Source: Desulforudis sp. (GTDB taxonomy: Bacteria; Bacillota; Desulfotomaculia; Desulfotomaculales; Desulforudaceae). Taken from it: DNA of 50,983 nucleotides. The notes beneath the pieces are model-generated. The model was not told the origin of the DNA and did no database searches. It saw only the letters and a program-made list of their open reading frames with translations. The stretch covers positions 1 through 50,983 of the forward strand of contig JAHRFU010000020.1 of assembly GCA_019084485.1 (NCBI GenBank), given 5' to 3'. Positions within the stretch are counted from its first letter, which is position 1. Each line of letters begins with the position of its first letter. Made by a program: the position numbers and the translations under genes. Of the stretch, positions 16,583 through 23,715 are shown one piece after another.

Positions 16583-16595
16583 TGTGCCATTTTTA
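16583..16595 (+). repeat. TGTGCCATTTTTA repeat, copy 2
   Basis: Exact second copy of the 13-base word at 16369-16381. The two copies flank the 108-bp inverted-repeat unit. Confidence 0.5.
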
Positions 16596-17206
16596 GTTGT
16601 CAAGTGGAATTGCGATATTTTTAGCTGCCGACCTGTTTTGGCCTGTCTGATCTGGCAGTTTATGGTAAAATGACAGCTCAAAACGGCATTCGAGGGGTCA
16701 TTTCCGGCATAAGCAGCTCGGCTTTTTCTTTATAATGGCTTATGTGGGAAAACGTGTTAGTAAGTGCCAGAAGTGTCATTTTTTATCATTTTACAGGATG
16801 GGAACCAACGAGGTTTACAGAATTGGGAATGGCTGGAATAGTGCTAATTGGGATATTTTCAGAGAGCGGGTCCCTCTAATACCGCGACCACCCCCCGGCC
16901 GGCGACGCATACCCCCCCTGCCCCCGGCGGCCGGGTCTCCCCCCCCCGAATGATACACAGCGTGCCGGGCATCCAGGCCGGGACCATGCTGCCGCACCGG
17001 CGGCCCCTGCTCCCCTGCACGGGGTGCGGTATGGGGGGTAGCCGGCCAACAGTTGATTGTCCACGTAAACGCAAGCCGGGGAGCGGATCACCCGGCAGCC
17101 GGCAGCGGTCCGGGGACCCCTCTCTCCCCTGTTGTTGTGTCCGGTGTCCCCTGATAGGTAATTACAGGTCACACCTGAATCCCTTGGGCTGCAAGGGGTT
17201 CAATCT

Positions 17207-17228
17207 TTCTTCTGCATTTTTTCTGCAA
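17207..17228. repeat. Tandem 11-bp repeats, left integrase arm-like sites
   Basis: Two adjacent 11-mers, TTCTTCTGCAT (17207-17217) and TTTTTCTGCAA (17218-17228). The second is the exact complement of the 11-mers at 18687-18708 on the other side of the integrase gene. Paired direct repeats at both sides of a tyrosine integrase gene resemble the arm-type (DR2) sites bound by the N-terminal domain of Tn916/lambda-class integrases. Confidence 0.6.
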
Positions 17229-17232
17229 CCCA

Positions 17233-17261
17233 TTGACTGCCTTTCCGTCTTGCTATACACT
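17233..17261 (+). promoter_or_regulatory. Promoter of the RHH-integrase operon
   Basis: TTGACT (17233-17238), a 17-base spacer and TACACT (17256-17261) form a plausible vegetative promoter 20 bases before the TTG start at 17282. It directly abuts the arm-like repeats at 17207-17228, so integrase binding there could repress its own transcription. Confidence 0.55.
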
Positions 17262-17281
17262 ATTGACGGGAGGTGGTTTAT

Positions 17282-17467
17282 TTGATCAACGACAGCAAGC
17301 TGGTTCTCCGGGTACCCACGGAATGGCACCGGCGGATCAAATCGGAAGCGGCTTTACGGGGGATAACCATTAGCGGAATGATCCGGACCGCGGTTGATGA
17401 GTGGTTGGCGAGAAACCCAAGAGAGGGGGATCACAATGGAAAAGAAAAAGCGACGCGGCCACGGTGA
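17282..17467 (+). CDS. Ribbon-helix-helix (Arc/CopG-type) DNA-binding protein
   Basis: A 61-residue protein. KLVLRVPTEWHRRIKSEAAL, then GITISGMIRTAVDEWLAR, matches the ribbon-helix-helix fold: a beta strand for the DNA major groove, then two helices for dimerisation. TTG at 17282 follows GGAGG by 8 bases; a GTG at 17273 overlaps that site. Its 3' end overlaps the integrase start (17436) by 32 bases, so the two are translationally linked. Likely role: repressor, or excision/directionality factor for the island (inference from position). Confidence 0.78.
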   Translation: MINDSKLVLRVPTEWHRRIKSEAALRGITISGMIRTAVDEWLARNPREGDHNGKEKATRPR

Positions 17468-18677
17468 GGGGACCCTATACCAAAGGAAAGACGGCTGGTG
17501 GATCGGCCAGGTGAGCATCGGCCGGGACACCGAAGGGAATCCAAAACGGGCAACGGTTTGTGGCAAGACCCAGGGGGAAGTCCGAGACAAAATTACCGCC
17601 TTGCGTCACGAACAAATGCAGGGCAACCGCATTAACCCGAGCAAGATCACCTTGGGCGAGTGGTTGGACACATGGCTGGAACACTACGCCAAGCCGCGGG
17701 TGCGCCAAACCACCTGGGAGCAGTACGAATACCTGGCCCGGCGCCACATTAAGCCCGCTCTGGGTAAGGTGCAACTGCGCAAGTTGCAGGGTCCCGACCT
17801 CCAGCGGCTTTACAATGAGAAGCTGAAAAACGGTCTGTCGGCCCGGACCGTCCGGCTTATGCATGTAGTTCTGCATTCGGCCCTTGGGCAAGCTGTGAAA
17901 GACGGCATGGTTCTACGTAACGTGGCCCAGGCCACTGCTCCCCCCAGGGTGACCAAGAAAGAGATCAAGACCCTGGCCGAAGATCAGATGGGGGTTTTCC
18001 TGGACGCGGCCGAAGGGACCCGTCTTTACCCGGCAGTGCTGATGCTCCTGGGAACCGGTCTCCGGCGCGGTGAAATGCTGGGCCTGAAATGGCAGGATAT
18101 AGACTTCCAGGAAGGTATCCTGTATGTCCGCCGATCCCTGGTCAAGACGAACAGCGGGTCCAAGATCCAGGAGACAAAGACCGGAAGAGAGCGGAGCGTC
18201 CCGGTGCCGACCGATGTGTTGCGGGAATTGAAGGCGCACAAGGCCCGCCAGGCCCAGGAGAAGTTGAAGCTGGGTGAAGGATACCAGGACCAAGGTTTTG
18301 TGTTCGCTACGCCCCTGGGTACTCCGACGGCTCCGAGGAACTTCTACCGTTACTTTAGAGGCCTGCTGTTCAAGATGGATGCCACCCGGCTGGCGCGGGA
18401 GACCGGCAAGCCGATGAAAGAAGTAATGAAGGAGCTGCGGAAATCCGGGGATGGACTACTGAACGACATCACGATCCATTCCCTGCGGCACACATACGCC
18501 ACAATGCTGTTGAAGGCCGGCGAACATCCAAAGGTGGTCCAGGAGATTCTGGGGCACGCGTCTATCACGATGACCATAGACACGTACTCCCACGTGGTTC
18601 CCGGCCTGAAGCACCAAGCGGCGGCGACCATCAACGACCTGTTGAAGCGAAATACTCCCACCAGTAAAGAAGGATAA
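17436..18677 (+). CDS. int: Tyrosine recombinase / site-specific integrase
   Basis: A 413-residue phage/ICE-type integrase. It has three parts: an N-terminal AP2-like arm-binding domain (EGTLYQRKDGWWIGQVSIG); a SAM-like core-binding domain (ITLGEWLDTWLEHY to HSALGQAVKDG); and the catalytic domain. Catalytic residues are present: Arg in GLRRGEML, His-x-x-Arg in HSLRHTYA, His in LGHAS and nucleophile Tyr in DTYSHV. ATG at 17436 has GAGGGGG upstream; the frame is open 14 codons further. It overlaps the ribbon-helix-helix gene and ends 76 bp from the 3' end of tRNA-Lys, the usual place for such enzymes to insert. Flanking 11-bp repeats look like its arm sites. It appears intact and possibly active. 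Confidence 0.95.
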   Translation: MEKKKRRGHGEGTLYQRKDGWWIGQVSIGRDTEGNPKRATVCGKTQGEVRDKITALRHEQMQGNRINPSKITLGEWLDTWLEHYAKPRVRQTTWEQYEYLARRHIKPALGKVQLRKLQGPDLQRLYNEKLKNGLSARTVRLMHVVLHSALGQAVKDGMVLRNVAQATAPPRVTKKEIKTLAEDQMGVFLDAAEGTRLYPAVLMLLGTGLRRGEMLGLKWQDIDFQEGILYVRRSLVKTNSGSKIQETKTGRERSVPVPTDVLRELKAHKARQAQEKLKLGEGYQDQGFVFATPLGTPTAPRNFYRYFRGLLFKMDATRLARETGKPMKEVMKELRKSGDGLLNDITIHSLRHTYATMLLKAGEHPKVVQEILGHASITMTIDTYSHVVPGLKHQAAATINDLLKRNTPTSKEG

Positions 18678-18686
18678 AAACCCTGA

Positions 18687-18708
18687 TTGCAGAAAAATTG
18701 CAGAAAAA
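18687..18708. repeat. Tandem TTGCAGAAAAA repeats, right integrase arm-like sites
   Basis: Two exact head-to-tail copies of TTGCAGAAAAA (18687-18697 and 18698-18708) just after the integrase stop. They are the inverse of the pair at 17207-17228, giving a symmetric arrangement around the integrase operon, with tRNA-Lys 45 bases further on. Confidence 0.65.
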
Positions 18709-18720
18709 CCGCCCAATGGG

Positions 18721-18745
18721 AAGGGCTCCCATCCCGGGAGCCCTT
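18721..18745 (-). terminator. Strong hairpin after tRNA-Lys
   Basis: AAGGGCTCCC (18721-18730) pairs perfectly with GGGAGCCCTT (18736-18745) around a 5-base loop. On the minus strand it follows the tRNA cluster, and a T-run appears about 12 bases further. It also lies after the plus-strand integrase and may work in both directions, though no T-run follows on that side. Confidence 0.55.
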
Positions 18746-18753
18746 GGTATTAA

Positions 18754-18829
18754 TGGTGAGCCATCGGCGACTCGAACGCCGGACACCCTGATTAAAAGTC
18801 AGGTGCTCTACCAACTGAGCTAATGGCTC
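18754..18829 (-). tRNA. tRNA-Lys (UUU)
   Basis: 76 bases including an encoded CCA. Acceptor GAGCCAT pairs with ATGGCTC. The anticodon arm is CCTGA-CTTTTAA-TCAGG with anticodon TTT. The T-loop TTCGAGT lies between CGGCG and CGCCG. Its 3' end faces the integrase gene, making it the likely attachment site of the island. Confidence 0.96.
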
Positions 18830-18881
18830 ACATTCAGGATCGTCGGCCAAGTCGTAATGACCTCGCCTCGGACGATTAAAC

Positions 18882-18958
18882 TGGCTGGGGCGGCTGGATT
18901 CGAACCAACGAGATGGCGGATCCAAAGTCCGCTGCCTTACCAGCTTGGCTACGCCCCA
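18882..18958 (-). tRNA. tRNA-Gln (UUG)
   Basis: 77 bases with encoded CCA. Acceptor TGGGGCG pairs with CGCCCCA. The anticodon arm is GCGGA-CTTTGGA-TCCGC with anticodon TTG. The T arm is GTTGG-TTCGAAT-CCAGC. Second of three co-oriented tRNA genes. Confidence 0.95.
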
Positions 18959-18976
18959 AAAAATAGCTTTGGAAAA

Positions 18977-19054
18977 TGGGGTGGGCAATGGGGTTCGAAC
19001 CCACGGCCTCCAGATCCACAGTCTGGCGCTCTAACCGACTGAGCTATGCCCACC
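18977..19054 (-). tRNA. tRNA-His (GUG)
   Basis: Acceptor GTGGGCA pairs with TGCCCAC; discriminator C is followed by an encoded CCA. The anticodon arm is CCAGA-CTGTGGA-TCTGG with anticodon GTG. The extra 5' G typical of tRNA-His (position 19054) is included. First in the tRNA operon. Confidence 0.95.
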
Positions 19055-19238
19055 ATGGCGCGGGCTAAAATGTCCGCAAGGCATAGTATAACAAATCCCA
19101 GGGAGTTCGTCAATGCAGGCCCGGCCACATTTTGGGCTCGGTTTCAGGGTAATAAGCATTTTCGGTTAGACCAGCTGGCTGACCGACAAAGGCGGTCTTC
19201 ACTCCGTAGTCTCGACGGCGTTAATTCTCCCGGATTTC

Positions 19239-20093
19239 TCATTCATTTAGAGTATCGGACGTAGTAGTCTCCTCCGAAAATTCCGCTTCGGGTTCGAGCG
19301 CTTCGACGGGCGGCCGAACACGGATGATCCGCCTGGCGATAGTCACAAATCCGGTGTGTCCGACCATGCGGTGGTTCGGGCGCACGCTGCGCTCCCGTAC
19401 GTGCCAGCTTCGGACGAGGATTTCAACCGTATCCACCAGGCCGAATGATGTGCTGGAACGCAGTTCCTGGGTCAGGATATCAACCTGGCGGATGGTCGGA
19501 CAGTAGGCCACAAACACCCCACCGGGCTTCATCACCTTCGCGGCCGGCCTGACTACCTCCCAGGGTTCCGGAACATCGAGCATGACCGTGTCGATGCTGT
19601 CTTCTTCGATTTCACGGTACAGGTTGCCGATCTTTAGGGTAAGCTGGGGCGGAACTTCGCCGAACAGTTCGGAGACGTTCTGGGCCGCATGGTCGAGCAT
19701 ATCCTGGCGTACATCATACCCGAAAACACAGCCCGTTGTTCCAACCTGTCTGGTCAGAGCCAGGATCAGCGCGCCGCTACCCACGCCGCCAGTGACCACT
19801 CTGGCACCGGGGAAAATGTCCCCCCACATTAACATGTAGGCGGCGTCTTTGGGGTAGACGATGCCGCTCATGCGCGGCATGTTCATCGTGTAGTCCACCA
19901 GGGTGGGGTAGAAGACATAGAATTCCTTGTCCTTGGAGGTGCGGACAGCGGAACCACTTTCTTTACCAAACAGGTCTCGGTGATCGATAAAACCCCGGTG
20001 GGTCTGCAGTCGCCCGTGCTCCTTAAGGACTTTGCGAAAACTACGATCCTGGTGGTCCAGAAAGACCACGAGGTCACCTTCCTTAAAAGGCAC
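19239..20093 (-). CDS. trmI: tRNA (adenine-58-N1)-methyltransferase
   Basis: A class I SAM-dependent methyltransferase of the TrmI family, which forms m1A58 in the tRNA T-loop. A small N-terminal beta domain (FKEGDLVVFLDHQDRSF) precedes the Rossmann fold. The fold has SAM motif GGVGSGALILALTR near residue 102, FGYDVRQDML for the ribose acid, and the conserved LDVPEPWEVV. At 284 residues it is family-typical, with an acidic C-terminal tail (about 20 residues). The start is GTG at 20093 with GGGTGAT upstream. It lies beside a tRNA cluster and is divergent from tig. No unusual residues seen. Confidence 0.9.
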   Translation of the reverse strand: MPFKEGDLVVFLDHQDRSFRKVLKEHGRLQTHRGFIDHRDLFGKESGSAVRTSKDKEFYVFYPTLVDYTMNMPRMSGIVYPKDAAYMLMWGDIFPGARVVTGGVGSGALILALTRQVGTTGCVFGYDVRQDMLDHAAQNVSELFGEVPPQLTLKIGNLYREIEEDSIDTVMLDVPEPWEVVRPAAKVMKPGGVFVAYCPTIRQVDILTQELRSSTSFGLVDTVEILVRSWHVRERSVRPNHRMVGHTGFVTIARRIIRVRPPVEALEPEAEFSEETTTSDTLNE

Positions 20094-20184
20094 TTCATCA
20101 CCCGTCTCTAACAGTCTGTTTCTGCAAAGTATCGGTCAATCTTACCACGATTGCCTTTGAAAAGGAAATCTTGGTGCGGTTGGC

Positions 20185-20213
20185 TTGCCGGGTTTTTGTG
20201 CGCATGCTATAAT
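20185..20213 (+). promoter_or_regulatory. Promoter of tig-clpP-clpX
   Basis: TTGCCG (20185-20190), a 17-base spacer and a perfect TATAAT (20208-20213). It lies 140 bases upstream of the tig start, leaving a 5' leader of about 130 bases. No CtsR or CIRCE operator was seen. Confidence 0.65.
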
Positions 20214-20352
20214 ATGGTCTGGTGATCAGGGGCATCCCTGGTGTATTGTTTTCTGTTTGCAGATTGTCCCTGCATAATTGGTTATATATACTTTTAAGGA
20301 AAGGTATTCTGGAATTTAACATATTGTTCAAGATACAGAGGAGGACTATTAC

Positions 20353-21666
20353 ATGAAGGTCACTGCCGAAAGAGTGGAAAAAAGCACTGTCGAAATGAAT
20401 ATTGAGGTGGAGGCTGACCGTTTGGCCAAGGCCCTTGACATGGCCTTCCGGAAGCTTTCCAAAAATGCTACCGTCCCCGGCTTTCGCAGGGGAAAAGTCC
20501 CGCGGGTAATCTTTGAAAGAACCTACGGCAAGGCACCACTTTACGAAGAGGCGATGGAGTCACTGGGTACAGAGTGTTACCTAGAGGCCATCAAAGAGAC
20601 CGGAATCGAACCGATAGCGCAGCCAAACGTGGAGGTCGTGCAGCTTGAAGAAGGGAAGCCGCTCATCCTGAAGCTACGGGTGGAGGTCAAACCCGAAGCA
20701 GAACTGGGTGAGTACACGGGTCTAAAGCTGGAGAAGACAGAGCCCGAGATTTCCGATGAGGCCGTCGACGAGGAACTGAAAAAACTCCAAACCCGGTACG
20801 CCAAGTTGCTAACCCTGGAAGAGGGTGCGGTTGAAGAAGGCGACCTCGTCACCATTGACTATGAGGGTACAGTCGACGGAGAACCGTTTGAGGGTGGTAT
20901 TGCTACCGACCGTCAGGTCGAGGTCGGGCGTGGTTTTCTGGCCGAGGAAATGGATAAGGGACTGGTCGGGATGGCCATTGGAGAAAGTAACGAATTCCCA
21001 ATGCCCCTGCCGGAGGAATATGCCGACACGCGTGTGGCCGGTAAGGAAGGACTCATCAAGGTCACGGTTAAGGGTATCAAGCGCAAGGAACTGGCCCCTC
21101 TGGACGACGAGTTTGCCAAGGACGTCAGTGAATTTGACACCGTGGATGAGCTTAGAGCCGATCTTCGGGTGAAGCTTCAGACCGCGGCCGAAAAGAAGGC
21201 CGAGGCGGATCTACGTAACGCGGTTGTGGATCAGGCGGTGGAAAACGCTACCGTGGAAGTGCCCGATTCGATGGTCAGCAACCAGGTGGAGCAGATGTAT
21301 AATACTTTTATGCGCTCGGTGGCGGAACAGGGCATGCAGCCCGAACACTATTTCGAGCTAACCAAAAGTACTGAGGAGTCCGTGCGTGAGGAACTGCGAC
21401 CCGAAGCTGTCAAAGCGCTTAAGCGTGATATTGTGCTGGAAAGCATCGCCAAGGCGGAGGGCTTTGAGGTTTCCGATGATGAACTCAGCGCCGAACTCGA
21501 ACGCCTTTCCAAGTTCTACAGGGAAGATTCCGGCAAGCTGCGCGAGATGATTGAAAAGAGTGGGGAATTAGACTCTATCAAAGCGGGCATCGTCCGGAAC
21601 AAGGTCATCGACCTTCTTTTAGAAAAAGCTGAGTTGGTGGAAGGAAAACCCAGCCCCCAGGAATAA
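20353..21666 (+). CDS. tig: Trigger factor, ribosome-associated chaperone
   Basis: Trigger factor binds ribosomal protein L23 at the exit tunnel and folds nascent chains. The N-terminal ribosome-binding domain carries the signature GFRRGKVPR (residues 42-50). The FKBP-type PPIase domain is near 155-245 (GDLVTIDYEGTVDGEPFEGG). The C-terminal helical chaperone domain ends at 437 residues, normal length. ATG at 20353 follows GAGGAGG. It leads a clpP-clpX unit, the standard arrangement coupling folding and proteolysis. Confidence 0.97.
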   Translation: MKVTAERVEKSTVEMNIEVEADRLAKALDMAFRKLSKNATVPGFRRGKVPRVIFERTYGKAPLYEEAMESLGTECYLEAIKETGIEPIAQPNVEVVQLEEGKPLILKLRVEVKPEAELGEYTGLKLEKTEPEISDEAVDEELKKLQTRYAKLLTLEEGAVEEGDLVTIDYEGTVDGEPFEGGIATDRQVEVGRGFLAEEMDKGLVGMAIGESNEFPMPLPEEYADTRVAGKEGLIKVTVKGIKRKELAPLDDEFAKDVSEFDTVDELRADLRVKLQTAAEKKAEADLRNAVVDQAVENATVEVPDSMVSNQVEQMYNTFMRSVAEQGMQPEHYFELTKSTEESVREELRPEAVKALKRDIVLESIAKAEGFEVSDDELSAELERLSKFYREDSGKLREMIEKSGELDSIKAGIVRNKVIDLLLEKAELVEGKPSPQE

Positions 21667-21708
21667 ACTATCAATAGGAGCTTAAAGGCAGAGAAGGAGG
21701 GTTCACTT

Positions 21709-22305
21709 GTGAGTGGTTTGGTACCGATCGTCGTTGAACAGACGGCGCGTGGTGAGAGAGCCTACGACATATATTCCCGGCTACTTAAGGATCGCATTGT
21801 GTTTATCGGTGGCGCGATCGATGACCACATCTCCAATCTGGTGATTGCCCAGCTACTCTTCTTGGAAGCGGAAGACCCGGATAAAGATATCCACTTCTAC
21901 ATCAACTCCCCCGGTGGAGTAGTCACGGCCGGAATGGCCATTTACGACACGATGCAGTACATCCGTCCTGACGTATCAACTATTTGCCTGGGGCAGGCGG
22001 CCAGCATGGGTGCCTTTTTGCTGGCGGCAGGGGCCAAGGGCAAACGTTATTCACTCCCCTACACCCGTATTCTGATTCATCAGCCGCTCGGCGGCATCCA
22101 GGGCCAGGCCACTGACATCGATATCCATGCTCGGGAAATTTTACGTACTCGGGGCATCTTAAATGAATTACTGGCTAAGCACACCGGCCAGCCGCTGGAA
22201 ACAGTGGAACAAGACACCGAGCGTGATTTCTTTATGTCTGCGCAACGAGCAAAGGAATATGGTATTATTGATGAGGTGATCACGGTCAGGAAGAAGGCCA
22301 AGTAA
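21709..22305 (+). CDS. clpP: ATP-dependent Clp protease proteolytic subunit
   Basis: ClpP forms the tetradecameric serine protease chamber that degrades substrates fed by ClpX. The triad is visible: Ser in [14 protein letters not shown], His in ILIHQPLGG and Asp in QDTERDFFM. At 198 residues it is full length with a short propeptide ([12 protein letters not shown]). The start is GTG at 21709 with GAAGGAGGG upstream. It lies 42 bases after tig and 14 bases before clpX, so it is co-transcribed. Confidence 0.98.
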   Translation: MSGLVPIVVEQTARGERAYDIYSRLLKDRIVFIGGAIDDHISNLVIAQLLFLEAEDPDKDIHFYINSPGGVVTAGMAIYDTMQYIRPDVSTICLGQAASMGAFLLAAGAKGKRYSLPYTRILIHQPLGGIQGQATDIDIHAREILRTRGILNELLAKHTGQPLETVEQDTERDFFMSAQRAKEYGIIDEVITVRKKAK

Positions 22306-22319
22306 AAGAGGTGGTTTAG

Positions 22320-23570
22320 ATGTTTAACGAAAAAGGCCAGTTGAAATGCTCCTTCTGTGGTAAGCTGCAGGATCAGGTAAAGAAACTGGTGGCCGGTCCG
22401 GGTGTCTATATTTGCGACGAATGCATTGAGTTGTGCAACGAGATTATTGAAGAGGAACTTACCGACGATCTTGGTCTTGAACTGCGCGATATCCCGAAGC
22501 CCGTTGAAATCAAGGAGTATCTCGACCAGTACGTTATTGGTCAGCAGTACGCCAAGAAAATCTTGTCCGTAGCGATATACAACCACTATAAGCGTATTAA
22601 TCTCGGCGGAAAGATCGAGGACGTCGAACTCCAGAAGAGTAACATCGTGATGCTCGGACCGACTGGTTCGGGTAAGACGCTGTTGGCTCAGACATTGGCT
22701 CGTTTCCTGAACGTGCCTTTCGCCATTGCGGACGCCACCTCGCTCACCGAAGCCGGTTACGTTGGTGAAGACGTCGAGAACATTCTGCTCAAGCTGATCC
22801 AGGCTGCCGACTACGATGTGGAGAAGGCTGAAAAGGGTATTGTATACATCGACGAGGTCGATAAGATCGCCCGCAAGTCCGAAAATCCGTCGATCACCCG
22901 TGACGTGTCGGGTGAAGGCGTGCAGCAGGCGCTCCTGAAGATTTTGGAGGGTACGGTGGCTAGCGTACCGCCGCAGGGCGGACGGAAGCATCCCCACCAG
23001 GAGTTTATCCAGTTGGACACCACCAACATCCTGTTCATTGTTGGCGGCGCGTTTGAAGGTATCGACAAAATCATCCAGAGTCGCGTGGCTACAAAGACGA
23101 TGGGTTTTGGTGCGGAACTGCTGACAAAGCGCGAGCGCAAGCTGGGCGAGATTCTGCGCAACATCCTGCCCCAGGATCTCCTTAAGTTCGGCTTAATTCC
23201 TGAGTTTGTGGGCCGTCTGCCGGTGATTGTGACCCTGGAGCCGCTGAGCGAGGAAGACCTGGTACGCATTCTGACCGAACCGCGCAACGCCCTGGTCAAG
23301 CAGTATGAGAAGTTGTTTGAGTTGGACGGGGTGGCGCTGGAGTTTCAGGAAGCGTCGCTCAAGTGCATCGCCACCGAAGCGATCCGCCGCAACACTGGCG
23401 CACGGGGTCTTAGAGCAATCCTGGAGGAAATCATGCTCAACGTGATGTACGACATCCCGTCGCGGGGTGACGTGGCTAAGTGCACCATTTCCGAAGAGAC
23501 CGTGGTGAAGCGGGAAATGCCGATGATTATCACGGTGGAGCGGAAGAAAAAGAAGGAAGGCCTCGTCTAG
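22320..23570 (+). CDS. clpX: Clp protease ATP-binding subunit ClpX
   Basis: AAA+ unfoldase that recognises tagged proteins and threads them into ClpP. The N-terminal C4 zinc-binding domain has CSFCGKLQ and CDECIELC. Walker A is GPTGSGKT and Walker B is VYIDEVDKI. The substrate pore loop is GYVGEDVE, and the ClpP-docking region is intact. At 416 residues it is the usual length. ATG at 22320 follows AGAGGTGG. Last gene of tig-clpP-clpX, ended by a strong terminator. Confidence 0.98.
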   Translation: MFNEKGQLKCSFCGKLQDQVKKLVAGPGVYICDECIELCNEIIEEELTDDLGLELRDIPKPVEIKEYLDQYVIGQQYAKKILSVAIYNHYKRINLGGKIEDVELQKSNIVMLGPTGSGKTLLAQTLARFLNVPFAIADATSLTEAGYVGEDVENILLKLIQAADYDVEKAEKGIVYIDEVDKIARKSENPSITRDVSGEGVQQALLKILEGTVASVPPQGGRKHPHQEFIQLDTTNILFIVGGAFEGIDKIIQSRVATKTMGFGAELLTKRERKLGEILRNILPQDLLKFGLIPEFVGRLPVIVTLEPLSEEDLVRILTEPRNALVKQYEKLFELDGVALEFQEASLKCIATEAIRRNTGARGLRAILEEIMLNVMYDIPSRGDVAKCTISEETVVKREMPMIITVERKKKKEGLV

Positions 23571-23596
23571 GCTCAGAATACAAAACAACTGATAGC

Positions 23597-23625
23597 AAAG
23601 CCGCCGTTTTACACGGCGGCTTTTT
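23597..23625 (+). terminator. Terminator after clpX
   Basis: AAAGCCGCCG (23597-23606) pairs with CGGCGGCTTT (23614-23623) around a 7-base loop and runs into TTTTT. Confidence 0.92.
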
Positions 23626-23715
23626 CCATGCCGCCGGTGCAAAACCAGCCCTGCGTTATAAACCTGCTGAAAGTTGTAATACTAGAGGTAAAACCTGTCT
23701 TTTGGGAGGTATTGC

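Larger units (their letters stand above)
16092..17281. other. 1.2-kb gene-poor regulatory/repeat region of the island
   Basis: No supported protein gene. Open frames at 16185-16430, 16735-16953 and 16848-17285 overlap one another and lack ribosome sites. The stretch holds a 108-bp inverted-repeat unit (16420-16527), an iterated TGYCATTTTTA-type motif, very C-rich runs (16891-16946), and integrase arm-like repeats plus a promoter at its right end. This density of repeats suggests a control region of the integrated element. Confidence 0.6.

Noticed and set aside
16735-17285. Several overlapping open frames on both strands in the C-rich region
   Set aside because: Low-complexity proline, arginine and glycine translations typical of GC-rich non-coding DNA; mutually overlapping and without ribosome sites.
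1-18700. Second copy of the tRNA-Lys 3' end marking the other edge of the island
   Set aside because: No convincing direct repeat found by eye; short GAGCCAT matches lie inside coding genes such as hsdM and are chance.
22080-22997. 305-codon minus-strand frame across clpP-clpX
   Set aside because: Antisense shadow of two highly conserved genes; no start signal.
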